From NCBI GenBank assembly GCA_033807695.1, contig CM066310.1, positions 3,286,001 through 3,350,000 of the forward strand: DNA of 64,000 nt, written 5' to 3'. Positions 22,344 through 32,824 of the stretch are shown piece after piece. The notes under the pieces are model-generated. The model did no database searches and was not told where the DNA came from. It saw nothing but the letters and a program-made list of their open reading frames with translations. Every line of letters begins with the position of its first letter. Position 1 is the first letter of the stretch. Position numbers and translations under genes: made by a program. Origin of the DNA: Daedaleopsis sinensis. Lineage: Eukaryota > Basidiomycota > Agaricomycetes > Polyporales > Polyporaceae.

Positions 22344-23634
22344 ATGTGCAGCTTATTGCAACCTTCAGCTTCAGATACGGCATTGCCGATCGATGTATTC
22401 TATCCCATCTGTGAAAACCTCGACACTGACTCTCTTCGAAGCATATGTCTCACCTGCCAAGGTCTCGTCGCCCCCGCCCAAGCGGAGTTGTTTCGAGCCA
22501 TCTTCCTGGGGACGGATCGATCGATGGCTCAGCTCGCGCAATGCCTGAATACCAACCCTTCCCTCGGGGGACTCGTTCGGAACATCACTTTCTACGAGGT
22601 TTCTCCTCCTCTGGATAACTTCCCCTTCTCCCGCTTGTCCGACCTTCGGACACTCGTCTTGCACTCAGTTTACTTCGATTCCTGGGATCAGTTATTCTAC
22701 GGCATCTTCCCCTCACTACCCACATTGAAATTCCTTATTTGTGACTGGACAATGCTGGATGACGATGATGGCGAACACTACTACCCAGTTCGATCTGCCA
22801 CATCCCCCCCAATCCCGGTGTCGCTGATATCACTCGTCGTAAATGATGGAGGCGACTACGCCGAGTTTGTTCAGGCGATTCTCCAAACAGGCATCGCATC
22901 CCGTCTTCGTCATCTCCACGTGTCGCCTTCTCCGATGGCTAACAACATCTGGTGGGTACCTGTCATACACGCCACTCGTCACACATTACAACGTCTCCGA
23001 GTCTCTCTCGACGACGATACCATTTATAACAAGGTAGCCCTACCAAATCCTTCCGGTGCGTATGGTTGCAGACTTCTAGACACGGAGCACCAGCTGACCC
23101 CCGGTCGCACCGTTAGATCCACCCATATGCTTGTTCGACGCAATTGCCGAAAGTCGACAACTATCCTCTCTGTCTTTCCAGTATTGCCCTCCCCACTTGG
23201 CTCAAGATGGGTCGGAGCTTCGCTCTGACGACATACTATATGCACTGAGTGCTGTCCTCGAGCAATCCCCCGTCTCTCTGCCCTGTCTGCGTTCCCTGAC
23301 GCTGCAGTTGGTCGACCGTGGACAGGTGCTGGATGAAGCCCCCATAGCCCGTCTCGCAAGCGCTCTTGCCAGTCGTGCACGGTACCCCTCTTTTCGGCAC
23401 ATCGCGGTCGTTGTGGAGCCTCAGAAGGACTGTAGCACGCAATCGGTCGTCGGTGGACTCGGATTCTGGCTTAGCAGCAAAGCGTCACAGTTAGACTACG
23501 AACCAGAGGAAGTCGTAGCGAAGTGGAGAGGCGCCTTCTCTCCTTTCGAGGAGGCTCCGGGGGTCGCTCTCAAGATCGAACTTGTTCTGGATCCTTCAGA
23601 ACGTAAGTCATGTCGTTTTCCTGAGTACTCTTGA
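22344..23634 (+). CDS. F-box/leucine-rich repeat-like protein
   Basis: Exons 22344-23055 and 23117-23634 join in phase (G|AT) to 409 residues. The unspliced frame would continue to a stop at 23228 but loses the family match; splicing restores DPPICLFDAIAESRQLSSL. F-box-like helices are at about residues 15-45 (ALPIDVFYPICENLDTDSL). The leucine-rich remainder ends in WRGAFSPFEEAPGVALKIEL, matching the end of the 14605-15803 gene, so the two are paralogues. Likely an SCF ligase adaptor; target unknown. Confidence 0.75.
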
Positions 23635-24400
23635 GTATGCTCACCCGCGTCTGCATGATCCTTTCGTTGAGTAGTGATGCGGTGTGACTGGGACGCGGAA
23701 AGTGTCTCCTCACAATCTTGGGACTAGGCTCGGTATCAATCTGTAGATTGCGACAAGTGGTGAGCCGGCAAGTCGAGCAAAACGTCCGTTAACGCAAGCA
23801 TGGTTGTACTGTTCAATGAATGTATTGATGCTGTTCAGGCCGCATGGTCGCAGCTAGATTCCCGCTCGCATCCAACCCGCTGCTACGGTCCGGTGACCTC
23901 GTGTCGATGTGTGCGCGGCCATAGAGCGGCGGCGGAGTACGACAGGGCGGGACCCGTACATGTGGGAGTCTCTTCATCTACACGCGCATCTTGCCGTCGC
24001 CGCAGTGCGTCATGGGATACAGTACGGCTGCAAGACATATCACGTATCACCGAGTGCGCGCAAACACAGGAATCCGCGGAGGGGACCCCAAGTCCTCGCG
24101 GAAGAGTGGAGCTGCCGGGATGCGTTGCAAGGGTGTGGACCCCACTCGGAGCGATCCGTGAGTACCCCAAACGGTACGCTCGCGTCGATGCGCCCGCTCG
24201 GATGTCCGGCGGCATCGACCGCTAGACGGAGGAACCGTTTCAATCCATCGCGGAGGCATTTGTCGCACTTGTACCCTAGAACGAGGTGTACCGACCAGGA
24301 CTGCGCGCGGAGAGAAAGACTGAGAATATGAACGTGGATCACTGACGTAGCGTCCAAGGACAACGGGACGAGAGTACTATTGTGACTGACCGTCTCTGCA
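23635..24400. other. Intergenic, no supported gene
   Basis: Overlapping GC-rich frames on both strands (up to 141 codons) mirror one another and show no motif. I treat them as chance. Confidence 0.4.
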
Positions 24401-24407
24401 CTGACAG

Positions 24408-24415
24408 CATATAAA
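24408..24415 (+). promoter_or_regulatory. TATA box of hydrophobin 5
   Basis: ATATAAAT lies about 85 bases before the ATG at 24496, matching the family spacing. Confidence 0.6.
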
Positions 24416-24495
24416 TGAGCGACATCCCTCGTCGGGTCCCCCAACTCGAACAGCACTCACTGTCGTTCAAGTACTCCTCGTTCTGCACCTGCACC

Positions 24496-24950
24496 ATGTT
24501 TACCAAGCTCTTCACCCTCTCCGCTCTCGCAATCCTTGCCGTCGCCACCCCAAACCCCGCTCCCGCTGCGTCCTGCAGCACCGGCGCGATCCAGTGCTGC
24601 CAGTCGGTCGAGTCCGCAAACAGCAAGGCCGCCTCTGCTATCCTAGCGAGCATCGGCGTCGTCGTCCAGGACGTGAACGCCCTCGTTGGCCTGACTTGCT
24701 CGCCGCTCACCGTAGTCGGCGTCGGCTCGGGCAGCTCCTGGTAAGCGATCCGCATACGACTGGACTTTGCGAGAGGCTGACATACGCGGACAGCTCTGCT
24801 AACACGGTGTGCTGCGAGAACAACTCCTTCGGTGAGATATTGCCCGTTGGCACAGCGCGTTCTGCCGAGTCGAGACGTTTTGGGATACGTGCTGACGAAT
24901 GCTCGACAGGGAGTCTTATTTCTATCGGATGCCTTCCCGTTAGTGTCTAA
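24496..24950 (+). CDS. Class I hydrophobin (hydrophobin 5)
   Basis: Exons 24496-24740, 24794-24831 and 24910-24950 give 107 residues. Signal peptide through AVATPNP, then SCSTGAIQCC, GLTC, split fifth cysteine, ANTVCCENN, SIGC: all eight cysteines. Leader has a variant motif, GAACAGCACTCACTGTCGTTC. First of a same-strand pair with hydrophobin 6, 0.95 kb downstream. Confidence 0.9.
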
Positions 24951-25800
24951 ACACGCGGCGAGTACCGAGTCAAGGCAAGATGGGCTCGAGAACGTACCGT
25001 CGAAGGAGGAGGTGGAGAATATACGATCGTGAATGTGAACCGTCTATGTAGAGATGATACGCAATTGATATGCATATGCTTGAGAGGATGCTTCATAGAC
25101 GACGCGAATCTGGTGTGCTGGCTTCGCAGTGTTCAACAAGCAACCTTCCGCGCGAGCGCCGTGTCAACAAATGCGTGAGCATTCCTCGGACGAGTTGCGT
25201 GTAGACAGGGCATGCATGAACACGTACTGCAGACCACTGGCGTTGCACATCCTGGTGTACACACTCGTAGGGCGCAAACGAAAGCTTGCACTGGGTGAGA
25301 TGGGCGGGCGGAAGTGCATAGCTCGTAAGTACTCACGTTCATAAAACGGGCACAGCGTTGCGATGACCTCATCGGCGTGCTCGCCAGTCGCGGCCATAAG
25401 AAGGCAAAAGAAGACGAGTACTACGGATAATCACGCGTGATACTCTCTCCACATTCACGCGCCGATGTTCCTGCCATGCCAGAGCATGGTACGGTGTGCG
25501 ACGGCCGGGGGCGCGAACCTGTGAGTTCGCATGACGCTGTCAGCAACGTATACAACACCGCATGCAGCAGAACGTTAGGACGCCGTGTATCGAAGCTTCG
25601 TTGAATATAATCTCGGCGGACCTGTTTTTGTTGAGGTCCCGGTCTATTTTACGGTACGCTTGTAGCGAAGGCCGAAAAATCAGCTGTGAAGCGACTACAG
25701 GGTGGTGTTCGATGCTAGTGGGTGAGAGCGTGGAAGGCTCGCAGAAACACAAGCTTGGGCGTGTGTTCATCCTCAGTCACCACGACACACACCCGGACGT
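24951..25800. other. Intergenic, no firm gene
   Basis: A minus-strand ATG at 25397 opens a short frame (MAATGEHADEVIATLCPFYE) that meets a good donor (gtgagt), but I find no downstream exon that I can defend. Otherwise nothing. Confidence 0.35.
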
Positions 25801-25809
25801 CGTCTGCAG

Positions 25810-25816
25810 TATAAAG
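25810..25816 (+). promoter_or_regulatory. TATA box of hydrophobin 6
   Basis: TATAAAG, 90 bases before the ATG at 25900. The leader motif CGAACAGCACTCACCAGTCG follows at about 25852. Confidence 0.7.
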
Positions 25817-25899
25817 AGGGCCGCGGTCAGACCTCGTCCGACATCCTCACTCGAACAGCACTCACCAGTCGTTCAAGTACTCAGCCTCGCCTTCACACC

Positions 25900-26381
25900 A
25901 TGTTCGCCAAGCTCTTCACCCTCTCCGCGCTCGCAGTCCTTGCTGCCGCCACCCCCGCTCCCAACGTCAACGGCGGCGGCTCCGGCGCAGGCACCAGCGG
26001 CTGCACCACGGGCCCGATCCAGTGCTGCGAGTCCCTCCAGACCCCGAACAGCACCGCCGTCGCACCGATCCTCGCGGGCCTCGGGATCGTCATCCAGGAC
26101 TTGAACGTGCTCATCGGGCTGACCTGCTCCGCGATCAGCGTGATTGGCATAGGATCTGGCAACGACTGGTGAGCAGATTTCGTCGGTTAGTAATTGGAGG
26201 GCATAGACTAACGCGATTGACAGCAACGCCCACACGGTCTGCTGCGACGACAACAACGTCGGTGAGGATCGGACTGTCTTGTTACATGCATATCCATGTT
26301 CGGGTCGGTCTGGAGGGCTGCGCTGACCGATTGCTAACAGGAGGTCTTCTGTCCATCGGGTGCCTCCCGATCTCCATCTAA
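25900..26381 (+). CDS. Class I hydrophobin (hydrophobin 6)
   Basis: Exons 25900-26168, 26224-26261 and 26341-26381 give 115 residues. Signal peptide through AAATPAP, a glycine/serine linker longer than in most copies (NVNGGGSGAGTSG), then GCTTGPIQCC, GLTC, split cysteine, AHTVCCDDN and SIGC. Eight cysteines, class I spacing. Its closest relative by eye is hydrophobin 5 next door or hydrophobin 7. Confidence 0.9.
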
Positions 26382-26745
26382 CCTGCCCAAGAGGAAGGAA
26401 TTAGTCATAGACGAGACTTTCAGAGTCCGAGAACGTACCTGTGCTGAAGACGAGGTCGAATTAGCTGTTCCTTGATTTGTTGAGCCTATATATCAAGTGA
26501 TGCGCCGAAAGTTTGAGATATCGTTTGCCCACACTAGACAATCATGTCTGGAACTGCACGTCAAGATGAGTCGAGACGAGCATACGAAATCCACAGCTAA
26601 GCCAACCGTGGAGGGTAACAAGATATCCGAGGTGGTAGCTTGCTACGAGTATACTCCTCGTCGTCTGGTAGTACTCAAGGAGATTTTCGCGTGGGATCCG
26701 AGCTTGCAGCCCCCATACAAGAGGTGATATAGACGAAGCAGATGG
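26382..26745. other. Intergenic, no supported gene
   Basis: 3' side of hydrophobin 6. A 76-codon frame at 26497-26727 on the plus strand has no recognisable feature. Confidence 0.35.
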
Positions 26746-27132
26746 GATGAACTTACCTCGGGTCGATAGTGCATGAGCGGGCTGCAGCCTCGTTGCAAGC
26801 TGTCAAAGCTTGCTCGGAGTGCGTGGAGGTACTATCGCGGTTACGTGTGCTCAGCCCCACCTGCATCCAGAGAAAGTGGCAGTAGCGTAGAACAGAGCTG
26901 CTTGAGAATTAAGCTTCAACAACATAAGAGCTCTTGCATAGACATACATACCTCTAAGCTCCGCGCTACGATCCGATTCAAACTGCTCCCGAAGTTTTCC
27001 GAGAGTCGTTTGCAATGCTTTCCAACAGGCTACATAGCTTGAGATTGTCTGCAACCGTTACACCAGGACAGGAGGCCTGTGAGGAGGTCGAACTCATTGA
27101 CACGAAGAGCTAGGTCGCATAGTCTCATGATA
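26746..27132 (-). pseudogene. 3' part of a host gene cut by the hAT element
   Basis: Coding-like minus-strand islands: ALTACNEAAARSCTIDPR before a donor (about 26810-26756), ACWKALQTTLGKLREQF (about 27025) and RLCDLALRVNEFDLLTGLLS (27127-27066). When the transposon and one target duplication are removed in thought, the last frame continues into the sequence at 32108 and beyond. The family is not recognisable. The gene would start near 32637 and read away from the precursor gene at 32825. Confidence 0.35.
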
Positions 27133-27140
27133 GTCAGAGA
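27133..27140. repeat. hAT target-site duplication, left
   Basis: gtcagaga, repeated exactly at 32100-32107. An 8-base duplication is the hAT superfamily hallmark. Confidence 0.9.
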
Positions 27141-27305
27141 TAGGGTAGAGGCAATAAATCAAACAGTTGATGACCTGACAGTTATTAACTGACCATCCGG
27201 ACGGGACTTAGTGACAGCAGTTACTACCAGTTAGTAACCACCCAGTTATTAATGGTCATTAACAGTCATTATCTAATAAGTGACAGTCAGTAACCGCTCG
27301 ACACG

Positions 27306-30300
27306 TCAGAAATCCCAGTCCGCCTCCGCAACATCGTCGCTGTTGCCTCCTTCTCCCTCGCCCTGCTCTAAGTCGCTTCTACTGCCTGTCCGCCTTCCTA
27401 CATCACCGTCCGGCCTGTCGACGTCCTTTGTATCATCACGCAAGAGCTTCCTCAGTGTCGCCGACCTAGTGTCGATGTCCGAATCCACCCGGAACTCCTC
27501 ATCCATCAACAGTCCCTCTTGCTCGAGCTTGCGAGCCGCTTCTTTGGCTTGTTCCTCCTCCGGCCATTCCTGGAAGAACTCGTCGTCGGTCTGTTCGACG
27601 AAAGCCTTTTCCCGGCGTTTGAAGACAGATTGGTCCATATCAGTCCAGCGCACCGTGGGCTGGGTGCGTGGTTTCTCTGGATAGTCCTAGTCACGGTCGC
27701 AGAGGGGTATTAGGTATGTTAGCCTACACTGTTCCGGTCTTGTAGTTCCACATTCGTACCTGGTACAAATACCATTGGCGCACCTGGACCATGTCCACTA
27801 GCGTCTTCACGTTCTGTCTACTGCGTACGGCGCTGTTGAACCATGTGAAGTTCGACGCTGTACGTTCGTCTGCCATGGAGTTGATGGCGATTGAGTAGAG
27901 CTTTATGGCAAGTATCTGTGGTCATAGGAAGCTCGTGAGACACATGCTCGCTGCAATGAGTGCTTGTTACACTTACCGCAAGTACAGAGGCATGTGTATG
28001 CTTCTCCAAATCACGCCACCATTGCAAGACAGGGCGGGTGCATGTCTCGTCCGCTGCTAGGAGTGGTTGGTCGAACGGCCATTGGTTGTTCGCATATGCT
28101 AGTAGCTGAGCTCGGAAAGCCTCAACGGCCTTCGCTTCACCGAGTTTTGTGATCACCGGATGCCGCGCTGTCTTGCTTTCAGCACGGAGCTGAGCCTTGA
28201 GAAACTCCTTGACCCGGTAATACGCCTTGGGGTTGGGAGCCTTCAGACTGTCGTCAGGCTTCCCATTCTTGGGATTGACAGAAGGGACCCAGTCCTTGGA
28301 TGGCTTGCGGAAGATGTCGGTTCGGCGGAGTTCTGATGGTACGGCAGCATACAAGTAAGTATTCGTCCGGGTTATGGGGCATGTATGTACGCACCTGGAT
28401 GCAAGAAAGCGGAACAAAAGTAGACATCCGTGGGTGAGTCGTCGATAATCTCCTTGTAGCGTGTGTTAACAATGGTCGTGATCTTTCTAGCGAGTGTCAT
28501 TGATATCCCTGTTTTGCCCTCTGACTGGAAGAGTTCCTCGAGGCTTGCAATGATAGCCAGCCAGAAGATGAACACGTCAGTTGCAGTAGCATCGGTAGCC
28601 TCGAGACTCTTCAGTGCTCGTGCGAGGGGAGCGACTACGGTGACGTATTGCATCAGGTCACGCTCAAACTTGAGTGTCGCGTAGGAGTGGGTTTGAAGGA
28701 GAGCGGGATCGAATGACACGTTCTGTATGCATCGTGAGTGGTTAGTTTGACATGACCGCACAGCCTGGCTGAGCACATACCCTCGGTAGCGTGATCCGGC
28801 CATCGTGCACAAGAGAACGGATGAGTCCCAAGCATGTCCGTAGTGATTCGGCACTCCAATATACTGACGCAAAGCGCGTCTTCCCGATGCTCTGCAATCC
28901 CTGGAGGATACCCTGCTCTCGGCGAGCAAGGGAAAGCTCCGCAGCTGCAAGGGTCGACTTCTTGAAGTATTTGATTATCTTGCGCAGGTCGGCGATCACC
29001 TAGTATTGGGTGTCACGTCGTGGTATGATGGTGAGCGTACATCCTCTTATAGCAGTATACTACTCACCGGCTTGAACTCTGACAGCTTCGTGATGTCCTT
29101 TATCGTGTTGTGTAGATGGTGGCAACAATCGAGCATGTTGTTGAGTGTGGGGATCTCCTTTGCGAGGAGCTCACGCGCCTTGCGTGTGTTGCCAGTGTTG
29201 TCAGAACAGACTCCGGAGAAGCGGTCTACTCCAATACGCTCCATGACCTGTTGCCGCCGTGAGTATCTGAATAGCTGTCATCTCGCGTCCGAAAATGACT
29301 CACCTCAAGCAGTAGATTCTTCAGATGTTCAGCAGTGTGATGCTCGCGTGAGGCTTCATCCCCCTCGACAAGATACACACGGCGCTCGGGAGTGGTGACG
29401 TGAACCGTGTAAACCGACTCCTGCTTGTGGGTGGTCCCGCCGTCGTACGTCGCCGTGAGGTTGTTCTGGGTCTTCAGATGCTCAATTTGGAGATTACGAA
29501 CTTGCGCAGCCTCTTGAGGGATATGGACATCCTCAAACTGACTCGCACATGTCGGCTCATACCTCGTGTTTGCTGCTGCCATGACATCCTTCCACTCCTT
29601 CGTATCAACGATTTTCGGAGAGATCCCACGGACACAGATCAGCTTCAGGATGCGATAGTCGACCTTCTTACGCAGCTCGTCCCGCCCCTTCCCAATCACA
29701 ATCTCCCCCAGATTCCCGTTCTTCTTTACCGTGGGCGTGTCCGACTTGGCCGCTGGTGACACTTGCTTACTGTTTGCAGCTGTAGACTCGGAGCCGGACG
29801 GGTCCTGCGGTGCTGAGCTTGTAGCCTCTGTGTGGGAGGAAGGCGAGGTGAGGAGACCGTTCTGAGCTCCAAGGGACAATGCTGCGGCCCAGTCGTTAGC
29901 CTTGGCCCTGAGCGTGGGACTGAGTTTCTTGCATCCGGGAGCATGGCGTAGAATTCGATCAATTCGGGGGCCCCCGGAGCGGATGAAGGTGCAGTTCTCG
30001 GCGACACAGCAGTAGTACATCTTCCCCGTCTTCTTGTGCTTAAGTTTGGTTGACAGCAGCATGTTCTCTTCCTTCGGAGGACGCCCCTTCATCTCGCGCA
30101 GCCTCTTGTGAGATGGCCATGGTACAACGACCATGTCGCTCTTCTTCAAGCCAGGCTCCGGGTTATCCTGTACGTATTCGAACTCGTCAACTTTAGTCAC
30201 TGAACTCACAGACAAAAATGGGCATACATTATTGTCGGGGGTGTCGCTCTCAGCCTCGCCGTGTTCCTCTTCATCTTCATCTTCTCGTGAACGTTTACCA

Positions 30301-31810
30301 AGTACGGTTGTGGTCTCAGTCCGAGTCCGGGCTACGGTGGTAGAGTCGCCTGCGGCTCCGGCGGTCACAAGACGAATCTTTGGGCCGACCTGGGCTATCG
30401 ACAATCCGGGCCTAGCAGGTGGAGGGAACTTCACAACTCGGATGCTGGGGTGAGCGTTGAACTTGATTATACATTAAGACAACAAACTCACAGTCTTGCT
30501 CACATCCCTATAAGCTTTCTCTGCACCAGCACGGATATCATCAATCCACTTCAAGAGCACTGCATCTTCGTCAGGGTTTTTCAGGGACCTCATGTACTGA
30601 TTCAGCGGCTCGATGAGAGAGCAAATGCCAGCTCCTCTCTCTTCAATCGGAAGCACACCCATCGAGCGGGCTGCATGCCCAAACGTGATCTCGAGAGCAA
30701 GAGGGGGGCATGAAGTGAAAATCGTACCGGGGTAGGCGAAGTGCAATAAGGGGTTTCTGGGGACCCCCCCTCCCCCTCCCCCCGTGGGAAACTACTATAT
30801 ACGGTATGTTTTCCGGCATAACATATCCTAAAGGAGAAGCGGAGGCGCCCAACACCTCCGGACGGCTCACTATTAGTAAGTAGTAGGTTCGGACCCATGA
30901 GTTTAAATGCATTAACAGGGATTGACAGCATCAGTAAGACGTTAAAAGTTGTATGAGACAGCCCTAAGCAGTGGTCAGTATAATGATTTCGTGACCACCG
31001 CCGACTCGGATTATTTAGTTTCGAAATTGCATAGTAATATCAGGCATGACCATTTGATTGAAGATAAAAACACATCTCAGTGCTCAGTGTGTGATATGAT
31101 TTGCTAGATAGTAGCTGCTACTTTAGAGAGTAAGTCACATATTTGATGAGATGAACTTCCGAGTCACGACGGGCATTTAATGCCCTTTTCCATCCCTGAG
31201 GAAATTGAATAAGTATCTATCACTTCCTAGTTTTCGGGCCTCAACATGCGCGAGAGCAAAAACAATGATACACATTCCTTCAATTCTCGACGGCAGGGGA
31301 AAGGCCCTTGCCCATCGGCGTGCTTAGAACTTGGGTAGTAGTAAAGAAGTAATACTTTGGCAAGCGCCGAGAACTCAAGTCACTGTGCTTAAACTTTTCA
31401 TAGCCAGCCTGAGTTCAAGACCGGTGAGAGGTAAGTGCTTGTGTGCTTAAGTGCTCTAACGAGTCTTTGTGTGCTCAGAATAGCTTCCAACACATCTGCA
31501 GAGGGTCCAAACGAATTTCCCAAGGGGTATCCCCGAAGTGCATTAAGGACCCCGGGACCCCCCCTCCCCCCTCCTAGCGCCGGTCTCGGCATCTGCCGGT
31601 GCCCCCCTCTTGCTCGAGAGCGCGGTTTATAGCGGCTGCAATGGTGCCGTAATTTTCGATGTCTTCTTCATCGGGCTCGTAGTTGACGAAGTTGAAGCGA
31701 GATGCCGTAAGACTACGGTCAGGTAAGGAGTCGGGAAGATTCTCAAGTATATGCTGAAGCTCTGCGATGCGTCTAGAAGCCAAAGAGTCGAGTTCAGGCG
31801 GCAGAGACAT
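27306..31810 (-). CDS. hAT transposase (multi-exon)
   Basis: Minus-strand exons. The likely start is ATG 31810 (MSLPPELDSLASRRIAELQ), then 30746-30480, then the largest at about 30434-29250. This last holds a BED-like finger (YYCCVAENCTFIRSGG with RHAPGC) and many charged residues. The next exons carry the catalytic region: VDRFSGVCSDNTGNTRKA with LDCCHHLHNTIKDI (the C-x-x-H...N of hAT enzymes, about 29244-29060). C-terminal exons include the dimerisation-like SIAINSMADERTASNFTW (about 27900) and an acidic tail ending at 27306. I did not fix every splice site. An 860-base interval splits the first two exons. It is either a long intron or an insertion (see direct repeats 30736 and 31533). Acts in the nucleus to cut and paste the element. 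Confidence 0.7.
30736..30781. repeat. Direct repeat inside the hAT element, left
   Basis: Resembles 31533-31575: gaagtgca(a/t)taagg, then a divergent spot, then ggaccccccctccccc. The two copies enclose about 0.75 kb with no coding sequence between transposase exons. Confidence 0.5.
31533..31575. repeat. Direct repeat inside the hAT element, right
   Basis: Partner of 30736-30781, same orientation. Confidence 0.5.
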
Positions 31811-32099
31811 GGTGCACGGACAGGGACGCAGTGCGCTGGCACTGGTAGGGCAAGTTAGAGGGAGTCAAAATGTTACTAAGGCGACTCTGAAGCGATATTG
31901 AATATGATGTCATTCAGTGATGTGCATTGTGCTGCTGCACTGAGCACAGTTTGGTAGTTCGAAGCCCGTTTGGCGCTTGGTCATTATGACTATTATGACA
32001 GCCCACTTAGACCCCCCCATTAAATGACAGTCAATAACAGGTTATTAACATGGTCATTATATAAGCGGTCACTAAATCTGACTTATTGCCTCTACCCTA

Positions 32100-32107
32100 G
32101 TCAGAGA
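32100..32107. repeat. hAT target-site duplication, right
   Basis: gtcagaga, identical to 27133-27140. Confidence 0.9.
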
Positions 32108-32645
32108 CGAACTTGGTCGAGAGACCACGGACGCTGGTCAGCCGCTGATGACGTAAGGCAAGCATCAAGCGCTCCAAGTTGTACTACTTACCATCCTCCT
32201 CGCCGTCTCACTGGCGACCCGGACGTTCACTAGAGCTATTGGTGCTGCTTCTCTCACCTGGCACTAGTCTTTTTACGACATAAGCGAGGCCCAGGCTCTC
32301 AATACACTTATATTCTTCCCACCCGGAGACTCATAGGGAGACACGGTCCCCGCACTGCACCGTTCAGGAGACCAGTTCCTCCTCAAGATCGTTGCTGTAC
32401 GTCCTTCACTACTGCCGGCACTACCATACCTCTTTACAATGGTTAACGTAATCTAACATAACCTTGCTCATTTACTCCAACACGCTGCAACACGGGATCA
32501 CATACCTGACAGCTCAGCGCGCAAGCGTCACGTACAAAACGCCAACTTGACAGACAAAGCGTAGAAGCCTCGCGACCGATGTCGGACATAGAACAGAGAG
32601 CCATGGCTGCGGTGGTACTCCCGACGCTATCTTTCACTCACGTCC
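32108..32645 (-). pseudogene. 5' part of a host gene cut by the hAT element
   Basis: A minus-strand frame begins at 32637 (or the inner Met MALCSMSDIG, 32601) and runs through SWRFVRDACALSCQ to a donor gtatgt. Downstream coding is less clear. It diverges from the precursor gene at 32825, with only about 190 bases between the starts. The 3' part lies beyond the transposon at 26746-27132. Product unknown; whether the transposon sits in an exon or intron cannot be settled here. Confidence 0.35.
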
Positions 32646-32750
32646 TGTATGCGTTTGGCGTGATGCCAACTCACGTGTGCAACCCGGCATGCTGGTAGAG
32701 AATAGCTAGAATTCGAGGACACTCCTGCGCGGGCGGCCCAGTCACAGTAG

Positions 32751-32760
32751 TTATATATAA
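32751..32760 (+). promoter_or_regulatory. TATA box of the GWR-WLI precursor gene
   Basis: TTATATATAA, 73 bases before the ATG at 32825. Confidence 0.65.
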
Positions 32761-32824
32761 GTACTCCCATTCCAATACCAGTACTATCTCGTCAAGATCG
32801 GACCCCTCAGTTTGCATCAACGCT

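Larger units (their letters stand above)
27141..32099 (-). mobile_element. hAT DNA transposon, complete
   Basis: A 4959-base element with terminal inverted repeats of 21 bases with one mismatch (TAGGGTAGAGGCAATAA at both ends) and a perfect 8-base target duplication. Within about 160 bases of each end are many short subterminal repeats (cagttatta, ggtcatta, cagtcatta, gttattaac) that are the likely transposase binding sites. It carries a spliced transposase gene on the minus strand. Intact ends suggest a fairly young insertion. Confidence 0.9.

Noticed and set aside
25164..25397. Small minus-strand gene starting MAATGEHADEV
   Set aside because: A start and one donor are present but no acceptor and second exon that continue a sensible frame could be found.
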